Shown here: one piece after another, positions 27,070-34,015 of the stretch
Layout of the letters: the number at the start of each line of letters is the position of its first letter
Position numbering within the stretch: position 1 is the first letter of the stretch
The notes under the pieces: generated by a model
The model's database searches: none
The model's input: the letters and a program-made list of their open reading frames with translations, nothing else
Told to the model about the DNA's origin: nothing
Position numbers and translations under genes: made by a program
DNA from: Pseudomonadota bacterium
GTDB taxonomy: Bacteria > Pseudomonadota > Alphaproteobacteria > Sphingomonadales > Sphingomonadaceae
DNA: 57,024 bases
Reading direction: 5' to 3'
Assembly: GCA_018242165.1 (NCBI GenBank)
Contig: JAFECL010000011.1
Location: 1-57,024 of the forward strand

Positions 27070-27144
27070 GCGGGCGTAGCTCAGGGGTAGAGCACAACCT
27101 TGCCAAGGTTGGGGTCGAGGGTTCGAATCCCTTCGCCCGCTCCA
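27070..27144 (+). tRNA. tRNA-Gly (GCC)
   Basis: A complete cloverleaf with encoded CCA: acceptor GCGGGCG/CGCCCGC, D arm GCTCAGGGGTAGAGC, anticodon stem-loop with GCC at 27102-27104, and T arm GAGGGTTCGAATCCCTT. Its 3' portion is the attachment site of the following integrated element and is duplicated at 38146. Confidence 0.98.
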
Positions 27145-27148
27145 GTTT
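27098..27148 (+). repeat. attL: 51-bp direct repeat in the tRNA-Gly 3' end
   Basis: Begins at CCTTGCCAAGGTTGG in the anticodon stem, runs through the T arm and CCA, and ends at CAGTTT just after the gene. It is identical base for base to 38146-38196. The flanking bases differ at both ends, so these are the exact limits. Confidence 0.95.
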
Positions 27149-27212
27149 TCCGATGCAGATACGGATAGTTAGCAAGGTCGCCGAGAGGCGGCCTTTGTTG
27201 CGTTTGCGCCTT

Positions 27213-27232
27213 GGGGAGCAGGCGGGGGAGCA
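27213..27232 (+). repeat. Paired GGGGAGCA sites near attL
   Basis: Two GGGGAGCA octamers (27213-27220 and 27225-27232) start 12 bp apart, about 65 bp inside attL. The same pair occurs at 33648 and at 38006. One-turn spacing and closeness to both ends suggest arm-type sites for the integrase or its directionality factor. Confidence 0.6.
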
Positions 27233-27369
27233 GATAGCACCTTGCAGACGGGCCGCAGCGCATGGCCATTTCGCCGGGCTGCGCCCAGATTTTGCTCGCT
27301 GCCCTTCAAGATGGTTTCTGGACAATGTGGTGTCCCGATCCTACCTTCCGGCGATGGAAGGGAGCGGCA

Positions 27370-28134
27370 TTGTCAAAAATCCTGTCTAACGCAGAACAAC
27401 TGCAACGTATCAGAACGATCCTTAGCAAGTATGCAAGTTTACCATTCTCGCCGGACACCATACCCGGCGCGGTGATGGAGGCTGTTCTCGCCAATGTGCG
27501 TGATGCAGAAGTTCTAAAGACCTACGACTTCGTCGATGTCATAGATCGCAAGAACCGGGTCGGTTGGCAGGTCAAATCGACGAAGGCGAGCACCCCAGTC
27601 ACTTGGAAGCGTGCCAAGATACCTGATCGGGACGTGATGATTGCCGCATCCCGCGAATCTCAGGATGGCGTCCGGGCGCTTGGCGACCGCATTATCGACT
27701 TTTGCAACGATCATGCCATCGAGAGCATGCGGTTATATGATCTGAATGAGATTGGTTACGCGCGTCTAATCGTTCACGATGACGGCGGGGTAAGCTACTT
27801 CGAGCGCCTCCTATGCACCAAGGACGAGCCACTGGTCTTCCGGAAAGAGGATTTCGAGTGGGCTTGGTCGCAGCCGAAGGTGACAACCAAGAAGGAGCAG
27901 TTGCCCGCTTTCCACGGACGCCACACGCCGACAGGTCGAAAATGGTGGGCTTGGCATGGGTTAGGCGAAAATCAGCTTCATTTCAGTGGCGAGGGCACGT
28001 GGTGGCCCGGCGACGAAGCTCAAATGACCAGATTCGTCCTAGCTGAGGACGAGCGCATGTCATTGGAGACGTTCATCTCCTTGTTGGAGCGTGCTCCGAC
28101 GGAGTCGGAGGCCAAAACAGCCGCTGCGACTTGA
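27370..28134 (+). CDS. Putative type II restriction endonuclease
   Basis: A 254-residue protein starting with TTG after GGAAGGGAG. It faces a C5 cytosine methylase and a Vsr gene, the usual setting of a type II restriction enzyme. A PD-(D/E)xK-like core is plausible in VDVIDRKNRVGWQVKST (Asp, then Q-x-K on a strand), but I recognise no named family. Other features are Trp-rich (RKWWAWHGLG, GTWWPGD). Codons are AT-richer than the host. The last 115 nt overlap the convergent methylase gene, which is unusual. Without the neighbours the function would be unknown. Confidence 0.6.
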   Translation: MSKILSNAEQLQRIRTILSKYASLPFSPDTIPGAVMEAVLANVRDAEVLKTYDFVDVIDRKNRVGWQVKSTKASTPVTWKRAKIPDRDVMIAASRESQDGVRALGDRIIDFCNDHAIESMRLYDLNEIGYARLIVHDDGGVSYFERLLCTKDEPLVFRKEDFEWAWSQPKVTTKKEQLPAFHGRHTPTGRKWWAWHGLGENQLHFSGEGTWWPGDEAQMTRFVLAEDERMSLETFISLLERAPTESEAKTAAAT

Positions 28135-29207
28135 CGCATCAAGAGAGGCGGGACGGCATTGCCAAGCTGTCCCGCTTGCTGGTTATACGTTCCAACAAAG
28201 ACAAAGTCGTCGTTGAAGCTCTGCACCCGAGCTACCTCGCGCATGGTTAGGAGCCGAATATCCTCGGGGTGCCCCCACCGACCCGATCCGGGGTGAAAGA
28301 CCCATCGCGTAATTGTCGGTGGAATCATATCCCAAGTAAGGCGACCATAAGCCCCGGAGTAGCCCCCTTTGACTTTGAGGTGGGCAGGCAAATCCTTCAG
28401 ACCTTGTCCCGGTAAAAGCGCGGACAGGCGAGCAAATTGGACAGGCTGGAGTTTGCGGGCGATGTGGTTAGTCACAACGCCTTTGGGTGAGCGCATGAGT
28501 TGTTGATATTCGCTCTGGGGGCCAGTCTTATATGGGGTCAGTTTTTCGCCTTCCCCGTGCTGCAAGTTCGGAAGATCGCTTATCGCTTCTTCGACGTTCA
28601 CATGTCGCGGACGAGGGAAAAGGCTGAGGTCAGATACGGGCGAATGCGTCGCTTTAGGCAGCGAAGGAGCATTGCTCGCATCTCGCGAGGCCAAGAAGAA
28701 TGCCCGGCGACGCCTTTGTGGCACGCCAAAGTCGGCAGCATTTAAGACACCATAGTTCACAGAATAACCAATTGCAGAGAGCTGCTCGACAATTTCGTCA
28801 GTGTAATTGCTTTCAAAGCCGTTCTTCATCTCCGCCACATTTTCCATAACAATGTGGCGAGGCATTAACGCCCTTGCGTGGCCCAAAAAGGCAAGGACAA
28901 GCCTATTGCGCTCATCCTCCAAATAGCGGTGGCGTCGCGGGACATTCTTGGAAAAGCCCTGGCAAGGAGGCCCGCCTATCAATAAGTCGAGTTCACCCCG
29001 GCGTACTCCGGCCCGATCCATTAATTCAATGGGTGACAGCTCCGCCAAGTCTCCGCGAATTGCCGCGGCATCAGGGAAATTGTGCTCGAAAGTAGACATA
29101 TAATCTGGGGCGACATCAACCCCAGCAAGAACTTCAATTCCGAGCGAGCGGACGCCTGCCGACATACCCCCACATCCGCAGAACAAATCAATCGCTCGCA
29201 ATCGCAC
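28020..29207 (-). CDS. dcm: DNA (cytosine-5)-methyltransferase
   Basis: A 395-residue C5 methylase starting with GTG after GGGGAG. Motifs appear in order: IDLFCGCGGMSAG (SAM binding), GGPPCQGFS with catalytic Cys82, MENVAEMKN, QRRRRAFFL, a target-recognition segment, and QLGNAVPPLLM. The presence of Vsr implies that it methylates an internal cytosine whose deamination leaves T:G mismatches. About 30 residues after the last motif reach into the convergent endonuclease gene. It is downstream of vsr on the same strand. Confidence 0.95.
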   Translation of the reverse strand: MRLRAIDLFCGCGGMSAGVRSLGIEVLAGVDVAPDYMSTFEHNFPDAAAIRGDLAELSPIELMDRAGVRRGELDLLIGGPPCQGFSKNVPRRHRYLEDERNRLVLAFLGHARALMPRHIVMENVAEMKNGFESNYTDEIVEQLSAIGYSVNYGVLNAADFGVPQRRRRAFFLASRDASNAPSLPKATHSPVSDLSLFPRPRHVNVEEAISDLPNLQHGEGEKLTPYKTGPQSEYQQLMRSPKGVVTNHIARKLQPVQFARLSALLPGQGLKDLPAHLKVKGGYSGAYGRLTWDMIPPTITRWVFHPGSGRWGHPEDIRLLTMREVARVQSFNDDFVFVGTYNQQAGQLGNAVPPLLMRQVAAAVLASDSVGARSNKEMNVSNDMRSSSARTNLVI

Positions 29208-29283
29208 ACCTAGCTCCCCGCGCTATGTTCACATTTCGTTCTATGCGGGTCAAGCGCGCAAAAGGCAACCGCGAAGATACGAA

Positions 29284-29712
29284 TCACGCTCTTTGTCCAG
29301 AGGGACCAAAGAACGCCTGGATCGTTATAGCGAGCGAGGCAATGTCGCCCAAGCCGCATTCCCACAGCACCAGCGCTTCCCAACCAGCCGCTTTCAACGC
29401 CTGCAAACATTCCGCATCTCGCACGACAGTGCGTTTCAATTTGGGCAACCAGTAGTCTTGCCGAGATTTTGGGAGACGAGCGCGCTTGCAGGTTGGATTT
29501 GGGTGGCTGTGCCAAAAACACCCATGCACGAAGATGACTTTCCGACGCGCCGGAAACACAATGTCGGGTCGCCCCGGCAGCCCAGCGCTATGGAGACGAT
29601 AGCGATAGCCTAAGCTGTGGACCAGCCGCCTAACCAGCATCTCCGGTCTGGTGTCGGTCGACCGGACACGGCGCATTACGGCGCTGCGCTGGGAGGAGCT
29701 TATTCGGTCCAC
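29284..29712 (-). CDS. vsr: Very short patch repair endonuclease Vsr
   Basis: Vsr nicks beside T:G mismatches made by deamination of 5-methylcytosine. The 142-residue protein has STDTRPE (Glu24), GLPGRPDIVFP with catalytic Asp50, and VFVHGCFWHSH-like VIFVHGCFWHSH (His63, Trp67, His68), all one residue off the E. coli numbering. It also has CKRARLPKSRQDYWLPKL, with a Cys expected in the zinc site. GTG at 29712 follows AAAGAAG; the frame open to 29808 has no family match. It lies 76 bp upstream of the methylase gene. Confidence 0.95.
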   Translation of the reverse strand: MDRISSSQRSAVMRRVRSTDTRPEMLVRRLVHSLGYRYRLHSAGLPGRPDIVFPARRKVIFVHGCFWHSHPNPTCKRARLPKSRQDYWLPKLKRTVVRDAECLQALKAAGWEALVLWECGLGDIASLAITIQAFFGPSGQRA

Positions 29713-29764
29713 GCGACTTCTTTCGGTTTGTTGCCTATCCCGCTTATTCCAGCCATATATGTAA

Positions 29765-29936
29765 CCGAAGCCACCACGCACGGCTTCCGGGGCGTAGTAC
29801 CCCCGCACGAGCGGTTGATGCTGACCGTAACAGCGTCACACTTCCTGACCCTTATGGTCGGGGAGCCTGTGGCGTATGTCCAAGGCTTCTCGCCCAAAGG
29901 CCACAGGGCCGTCTCGTGCGGTGTACTAACTCCCCG
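29765..29936 (+). ncRNA. Candidate structured RNA with a four-way junction
   Basis: An upstream hairpin P0 (29765-29790, CCGAAGCC/GGCTTCCGG) and a long closing stem P1 (29788-29811 with 29913-29936, 20 pairs in three blocks) precede three hairpins inside P1. P2 is 29816-29838 (8 bp, 7-nt loop), P3 is 29841-29865 (10 bp, 5-nt loop) and P4 is 29866-29907 (8 bp plus an apical hairpin). The outer block of P1 competes with P0. Three G-T pairs are tolerated only in plus-strand RNA. A possible promoter (TTGCCT 29731-29736, 17 bp, CATATA 29754-29759) would start it near 29766. It matches no RNA family I know and could be a leader of the gene at 30003. Confidence 0.5.
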
Positions 29937-30002
29937 ATCACCAAGGATCAGAAGTGGAGCCATGCGGGGGCGAACCGCACCGGCTTCGCGGGGAGACGCG
30001 CA

Positions 30003-30263
30003 ATGCCCAGAGGCGCGCGGCATGTGGAAACCGGAATATTGCGGCCCGGACGGTGGGGCTATTGCCTCGAAATGGAGGGCGGGAGCGTGTGGCAGCTGGA
30101 CGTTGCCGCATCGGCGCGGCGCTACATCGGCCAGCGGGTCACGGTGGAAGGCACGCGGTCAGGCTTCGACCTACTGGACGTGCAGCGGATCACTCCAGTT
30201 TGCAGAAAAAGGCAAAATGGTTTTGCGATTTTGGCGCGAATGATCTTGAATTGGCGATTATAA
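30003..30263 (+). CDS. DUF5818-like small protein
   Basis: An 86-residue protein beginning MPRGARHVETGILRPGRWGYCLEMEGG and continuing with WQLDVAASARRYIGQRVTVEGTRSGFDLLDVQRI. From memory this matches DUF5818, a small beta-rich (OB-like) family seen mainly in sphingomonads; its function is unknown. It starts at ATG after GGGGAGA, downstream of the structured-RNA candidate, and is followed 16 bp later by the frameshifted gene. The last 20 residues (CRKRQNGFAILARMILNWRL) go beyond the family and may be random extension. Confidence 0.65.
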   Translation: MPRGARHVETGILRPGRWGYCLEMEGGSVWQLDVAASARRYIGQRVTVEGTRSGFDLLDVQRITPVCRKRQNGFAILARMILNWRL

Positions 30264-30279
30264 TATCAAGGAGAATATG

Positions 30280-30512
30280 ATGGCTGATTGGAAGTCAGAA
30301 ATCCCAGCCTGCTTTGGTGCCGTTGACAGAAATTTGCTGGGCACCCCTACGATCAGCAGCGAGCGCGAGAATTGCGCAAGGAGTTGAGAGCAAGCGGGGT
30401 GCCAAAATTGGAGATCGAGCACGCATTTGAGGACTGGCTTGCCGGAAAGACGCCCAACGTGGAGCACAGCAAGACGGAAATGGCCAAAGTGAAGAAGTAT
30501 TTCGACCTCTAG
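30280..30512 (+). pseudogene. Small gene split by a -1 frameshift at a slippery heptamer
   Basis: After AAGGAG, the ATG at 30280 (or 30277) opens MADWKSEIPACFGAVDRN and this frame stops at 30385-30387. The -1 frame carries the convincing continuation FAGHPYDQQRARELRKELR and on to VKKYFDL, stopping at 30510-30512. Its own first upstream codon is a stop (30325-30327) and it has no good start. The frames can be joined only between those stops, and A-AAT-TTG (30330-30336), a textbook X-XXY-YYZ slippery site, lies there in the correct phase. The joined product would be 77 residues. It may be a decayed gene, a sequencing error or programmed frameshifting. The family is unknown; the C-terminal part is charged and helical. 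Confidence 0.5.
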
Positions 30513-30682
30513 TCGTCGAAATCGGGTAGCCAATCGTCAGCCCAAGGGTCAGGCACTTGGTCTGCCTCGCGCTTCCGCCGCTCGGCTTCTTCGCGCGCCA
30601 ACCGTTGCAGCGCAGTTTCCGGCGGACGGTGCTTTTCCACCCATGCGTCGGCCAGCAGCCGGGAGATAATGTCGTCGCTCAC
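30509..30682 (-). CDS. Small hypothetical protein of the element
   Basis: A 57-residue, highly charged, helical protein (SDDIISRLLADAWVEKHRPPETALQRLAREEAERRKREAD) with an acidic Trp-containing tail ending DWLPDFDD. GTG at 30682 overlaps the stop of the preceding gene by GTGA, which decides the start; the frame open to 30790 is a shadow. It is the last gene of the minus-strand packaging operon and overlaps the convergent frameshifted gene by 4 nt. No family recognised. Confidence 0.6.
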   Translation of the reverse strand: MSDDIISRLLADAWVEKHRPPETALQRLAREEAERRKREADQVPDPWADDWLPDFDD

Positions 30683-30909
30683 AGCCGCTTCGCCGCCGCT
30701 TCGCGGTTCCAGTGCCGGGGGACAACAATCTTGCCGGATGGCAACTTCGCCCGCCAATACTTCTTCTTGCGGAGGAAGCCGCCCAGCCACGTGCGGTCGA
30801 GATATTGCTCGACCTCGCCCTTGGTCGTCGCGCCGTCCTTCACGGTGTAGGCGACAAGGACGCCGCGCCAGAACGTGCTGATCTTGATGTAGGTGTAGGG
30901 GAACGCCAT
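30679..30909 (-). CDS. Small basic hypothetical protein of the element
   Basis: A 76-residue basic protein (MAFPYTYIKISTFWRGVLVAYTVKDGATTKGEVEQYLDRTWLGGF, then RKKKYWRAKLPSGKIVVPRHWNREAAAKRL). Its mix of aromatic and basic residues would suit nucleic-acid binding, but this is only a composition argument. It follows the 273-residue gene by 4 bp and overlaps the next small gene, so it is probably co-transcribed with the terminase genes. Confidence 0.6.
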   Translation of the reverse strand: MAFPYTYIKISTFWRGVLVAYTVKDGATTKGEVEQYLDRTWLGGFLRKKKYWRAKLPSGKIVVPRHWNREAAAKRL

Positions 30910-30913
30910 CGCC

Positions 30914-31735
30914 TCAGCCTTCCGCCAAAGCGCGAACGGACTTCGCTGCCTTCACGATTGGGGCGTTGCGATATTGCAGAACGCCGCCGAACCGCTTGAG
31001 GGTCATGCTGCCCGCATGGGTCACGCGGTCGACCGCCGCTTCGGTCGCTTCAAGCTGTGCGCTGTCGATGGGCGCAAACTTCGCCGCCGCCTTCGCCCGG
31101 ATGGTGGCATGGATGGAGGCATCAAGCCCGGAGAGGAACGGCGGCGCGTGCAGCACGGCGGCGACAGTAAGCAGGTCGCCCGCTTCAATAGCGTCGAGCA
31201 CAAACTTGGTCCGCTGGGCGGGCTGCTTCAAAGCCTTCACATGGGCGCGCACTTCGCTGGCCAGCGCCAGCCCTTCGGGCGTGCGGCGCGAGGGGGCATC
31301 AATGGCGCTCGCCACCCGGCTTGCCAGCGTGTCGCGGTAACGGGTCAGTTCAGACACTCGGCGATCCACTGCCGGGGCGACGCGCTTAAAGGCACGGTCC
31401 GCTGCTTCGATAAACTCTTCGGCGTCCACAATCCGCGTCGGCGTGCCGTTCACCATGCGGACGTTGCCGGTGACTTCGGTGCGCCCGCCCTTATCGGCGG
31501 GATGCTGGCGGCGCAGCGCCGGTTCGGCGGCTGCCTGCAAATCGCGTTCGGCATCGTTCAAGCGACCGAAACAATCGTAGCAGAGCCGCAGGGCTTCACG
31601 CGCTGCGGAGAGAACGGACAGGCCCAAAGTGTCCGGCTGGCTCAACGTGCGGCTGAGGCCCAGCAGGCTATCGGGGTGCATATCGAGCGGCACATCGCCG
31701 CGAACGGGCGCGCCTTCGTCAAGCGGGTTGGTCAT
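30914..31735 (-). CDS. Hypothetical protein downstream of terminase
   Basis: A 273-residue, mostly helical, Ala/Arg-rich protein starting at the ATG at 31735 (MTNPLDEGAPVRGDVPLDMHPDS), 14 bp after the large terminase gene. A CYDCFGRLNDAERDLQ stretch near residue 55 and a C-terminus rich in Lys/Ala (NAPIVKAAKSVRALAEG) are the main landmarks. There is no signal peptide or membrane segment. In a tailed phage this position would hold a portal protein, but the length and composition do not fit one. A packaging accessory is possible. Confidence 0.65.
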   Translation of the reverse strand: MTNPLDEGAPVRGDVPLDMHPDSLLGLSRTLSQPDTLGLSVLSAAREALRLCYDCFGRLNDAERDLQAAAEPALRRQHPADKGGRTEVTGNVRMVNGTPTRIVDAEEFIEAADRAFKRVAPAVDRRVSELTRYRDTLASRVASAIDAPSRRTPEGLALASEVRAHVKALKQPAQRTKFVLDAIEAGDLLTVAAVLHAPPFLSGLDASIHATIRAKAAAKFAPIDSAQLEATEAAVDRVTHAGSMTLKRFGGVLQYRNAPIVKAAKSVRALAEG

Positions 31736-31749
31736 AGGTGTGTCCTTTT

Positions 31750-33096
31750 TCAATACCAGCCAATGGTCTTGCCGCCGCCGATCCGCTGCGCCGCGTGCAT
31801 CACGGCATAGCGGGCAGCATCGGCGGCATGGTCCGGGCCGGTGGTCAAAACATCTTCCGGACGGGAAGGGTCGCGCTCGATGAAGGGCACGGTCTGCCAG
31901 AAGTATCGGCAACGCCCGGTGATCCACATGCCGGGGCGGCCATTGCCTTCCTTGGCATTGTGCAGCCGTTCGCGCATCGCGGCCCACCCGGCCACGCGCT
32001 CCTTGCGCGGGCGCTGCAAATGGATGCCGTGGCGGGCGAGCACATGCAGGAGCGTATCTTCCAGTCCGCGCGCGTCATCGCCGACGCCATAGGGATGCAC
32101 GCCCCACCGCCCGCACATTTCCTGCACCGCTTCCGCGAGCTTGCCCGGAGGCCAGCCAAGGCCAACATTGGGATCGTTCGGCTCTACCGTCGCCAGTTCG
32201 TCCAGCAGGATAAGGCTATCCTTGGGGAACGGGCCAATGTCGCCGGGGGCTTTCAGACAGACATAGGTGACCGACGGCGCGGCGCTCCCCCAATCCATGG
32301 CGAGGAACGGACGCCAAACCTTGCGGACGACAGGATAGGGCCACGCGACGGGCAGCATATGCACCCGCTCATCTAGCGTGCCGCCGAAGAACGCCCCGCG
32401 CGCAATGTTCCAGTCGCCCGCCAGCCATGCCCGCATCAACTCTTCATCATTGCCGCACGCGGCCATCAGGCGGCGGCGATAATCCTCTTGGTCCAGGTGT
32501 GGATTGTCGATCAGGGTCGAGGGACAATTTACCCAAGTCTCGCCATCGACCTCATAGGGATGCCATGCCGGGGAACGGGCAATATAGTTGTAGTGGATGA
32601 AGGCATGGAGCGGCCCGCCGGGATTGGCGGTACGGATTTCGCGCAGCGGCACCCCCTCTTCGGCCCGAAGGTTGGACTTCAACAGATCAACCCAGCGCCG
32701 GTCACGCAACAGGCCAAATTCATCGACAACAAGCAGGGTAAAGCTGCGTCCCTGAAACTTCTTGTAGGCGTTCGGCCCGTCAAGCTGGCCGCATTCGATA
32801 ATTGCGCCATTGGGCAGGCGGAAACTATGGTCGGCCCGGTTGTGGCGGACGCCCTGCCCATAAGCTGCGGACAGCAGGCTATCGAGTTGCTCTTCCAGTT
32901 CGGCAACCGCCTTGTGCGTTTCGCGCACGATCAGCGGGCGAGCCTTCTCGCCGTATTTCTCGACATGGCGCAGCGTTAGCAGCAGCGCCGCCGTGGACTT
33001 GCCGCCGCCGCGTCCGCCTGCCAGCAACAGGTTCCACTTTTCGGGAACCGAAAGGACGGTAGCCTGATAGGGCGTGGGCGAGATCGCGCCAGACAT
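31750..33096 (-). CDS. terL: Phage terminase large subunit
   Basis: A 448-residue DNA-packaging motor. The N-terminal ATPase has Walker A AGGRGGGKST (about residues 26-35), a conserved RETHKAV segment and Walker B TLLVVDEFG. The C-terminal RNase H-like nuclease has acidic residues in LAMDWGSAAP, VGDDARGLED and TGPDHAADAARY. Both activities look intact. Its start shares one base with the stop of the small subunit (TGATG). Finding a complete terminase without portal or capsid genes in 11 kb is the main satellite hint. Confidence 0.93.
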   Translation of the reverse strand: MSGAISPTPYQATVLSVPEKWNLLLAGGRGGGKSTAALLLTLRHVEKYGEKARPLIVRETHKAVAELEEQLDSLLSAAYGQGVRHNRADHSFRLPNGAIIECGQLDGPNAYKKFQGRSFTLLVVDEFGLLRDRRWVDLLKSNLRAEEGVPLREIRTANPGGPLHAFIHYNYIARSPAWHPYEVDGETWVNCPSTLIDNPHLDQEDYRRRLMAACGNDEELMRAWLAGDWNIARGAFFGGTLDERVHMLPVAWPYPVVRKVWRPFLAMDWGSAAPSVTYVCLKAPGDIGPFPKDSLILLDELATVEPNDPNVGLGWPPGKLAEAVQEMCGRWGVHPYGVGDDARGLEDTLLHVLARHGIHLQRPRKERVAGWAAMRERLHNAKEGNGRPGMWITGRCRYFWQTVPFIERDPSRPEDVLTTGPDHAADAARYAVMHAAQRIGGGKTIGWY

Positions 33097-33560
33097 CAGG
33101 AAAGGCCTTCGCCGCCGGGCAAGGCCGGGAGGGGGCCAGACACCCCCGTTCCGGTAACGCGGACTGCGCGCAAATAGGCTTCGGGCGTCTGCGCGTCGGG
33201 CAGATTGATGATGATGTTGGGGCGGCTTTCCGGCGCGTCGCCCTCACGCCAGCCCAGCCGCGCCTTGGTCAGGTAGATCGCCGCGACAACATTGCCGCCG
33301 CGCGCCTGCGACAAGAGCAGGTGCGTCAGCTCATCGCCCAGAGCGGCCAAGCCCCGCTCAAAGGCTTCATCCACCTCCGCAATGCGGCGGCGCATATCGG
33401 TCATGGTCTTGCGGTCCATGCCCAGCGCCTTGGCGATTGTGCGTTGGTCGTTGCCCGCCGCCGCCAATTCCTCGATCACCGTCAGACCGGCAGGCGTGAC
33501 GGTAATCGGCGCAGTCTTGCCGCGTCCGGCACGGGTAATCAGGGCATCGCTCTCGCTCAT
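33096..33560 (-). CDS. terS: Phage terminase small subunit-like protein
   Basis: A 154-residue protein directly upstream of, and coupled to, the large terminase. The N-terminal helix-turn-helix (AAAGNDQRTIAKALGMDRKTMTDMRRRI, about residues 33-60) would bind the packaging site. The following helices (DEAFERGLAALGDELTHLLLSQAR) fit the oligomerisation core, and the Pro/Gly-rich tail would contact the large subunit. Start MSESDALITRAG at 33560; an ATG two codons upstream is possible. Confidence 0.8.
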   Translation of the reverse strand: MSESDALITRAGRGKTAPITVTPAGLTVIEELAAAGNDQRTIAKALGMDRKTMTDMRRRIAEVDEAFERGLAALGDELTHLLLSQARGGNVVAAIYLTKARLGWREGDAPESRPNIIINLPDAQTPEAYLRAVRVTGTGVSGPLPALPGGEGLS

Positions 33561-33647
33561 GGGCAAGAGGATTTACCCTTTTGCAGGTTAGGCGCTTGGG
33601 GGCTAATTCGTTGCGCTGGCTTGTCTTTTCCGCGCCCATTCCGTTTG

Positions 33648-33666
33648 GGGGAGCAGCGGGGGAGCA
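33648..33666 (+). repeat. Paired GGGGAGCA sites in the central intergenic region
   Basis: GGGGAGCA at 33648-33655 and 33659-33666, starting 11 bp apart. The second copy also forms GGGGA-GCA-TCCCC followed by six T (33672-33677), a possible short plus-strand terminator. Confidence 0.5.
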
Positions 33667-33747
33667 TCCCCTTTTTTACGGCGGGAGCGACGGTTTCGCG
33701 GGGGAATGTGCCCAAAGGCACTGCGCTCTGGCGAAGCCGGGTCGGCA

Positions 33748-33988
33748 AACCCGACGCAGCAACCCGACGCGGCGCTGCCCCTTGTAATTCCTCTCTTTTC
33801 TTATCCTTTAAGTCGGGAACGTCGGGTAAGTCGGGTTCCAGAGCCAAAGAACGGAAACTACAGAACGGCTCTGCCTGCCCCCACTCTGGGCAATTTCTCC
33901 CGGCAATGCGAAATGCCCGGCGCACCCGACGTCCCGACGCGAATTGCCATAACCGACGAAAAAGGCGGGCGAATTGTCGAGTCGGGTT
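33748..33988. other. Candidate iteron origin between terS and the helicase gene
   Basis: The 455-bp gap 33561-34015 has no credible gene. It holds GTCGGGTT four times: inverted at 33748-33755 and 33761-33768, direct at 33830-33837 and 33981-33988. Further GTCGGG/CCCGAC cores occur at 33812, 33821, 33925 and 33933. Three copies (33812, 33821, 33830) repeat every 9 bp beside the AT-rich TTCCTCTCTTTTCTTATCC stretch. Short iterons next to a replicative helicase gene are how P4-like origins are built. Function is inferred. Confidence 0.45.
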
Positions 33989-34015
33989 GTCGCGCCGGGT
34001 GGCCACGGACCCGGC

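Noticed and set aside
29795..29928. Integron attC-like site in the long inverted repeat
   Set aside because: The ends lack the RYYYAAC and GTTRRRY core sites, and no integron integrase is present. A transcribed structured RNA explains the internal hairpins better.
29765..29936. Retron msr-msd RNA
   Set aside because: No reverse transcriptase gene occurs anywhere in the element, and the structure lacks one dominant long msd hairpin.
29617..30243. Plus-strand frame of about 200 codons across the structured region
   Set aside because: Composition is not protein-like, it runs through the hairpins, and the DUF5818-like gene uses another frame.
31750..33096. Ordinary functional prophage
   Set aside because: Apart from terminase and integration/replication genes, no structural or lysis gene exists in 11 kb between exact attachment repeats.
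33659..33677. Strong rho-independent terminator in the central gap
   Set aside because: GGGGA-GCA-TCCCC plus six T looks like one, but the stem is only 5 bp with a 3-nt loop, no plus-strand gene precedes it, and the GGGGAGCA repeat explains half of the stem.
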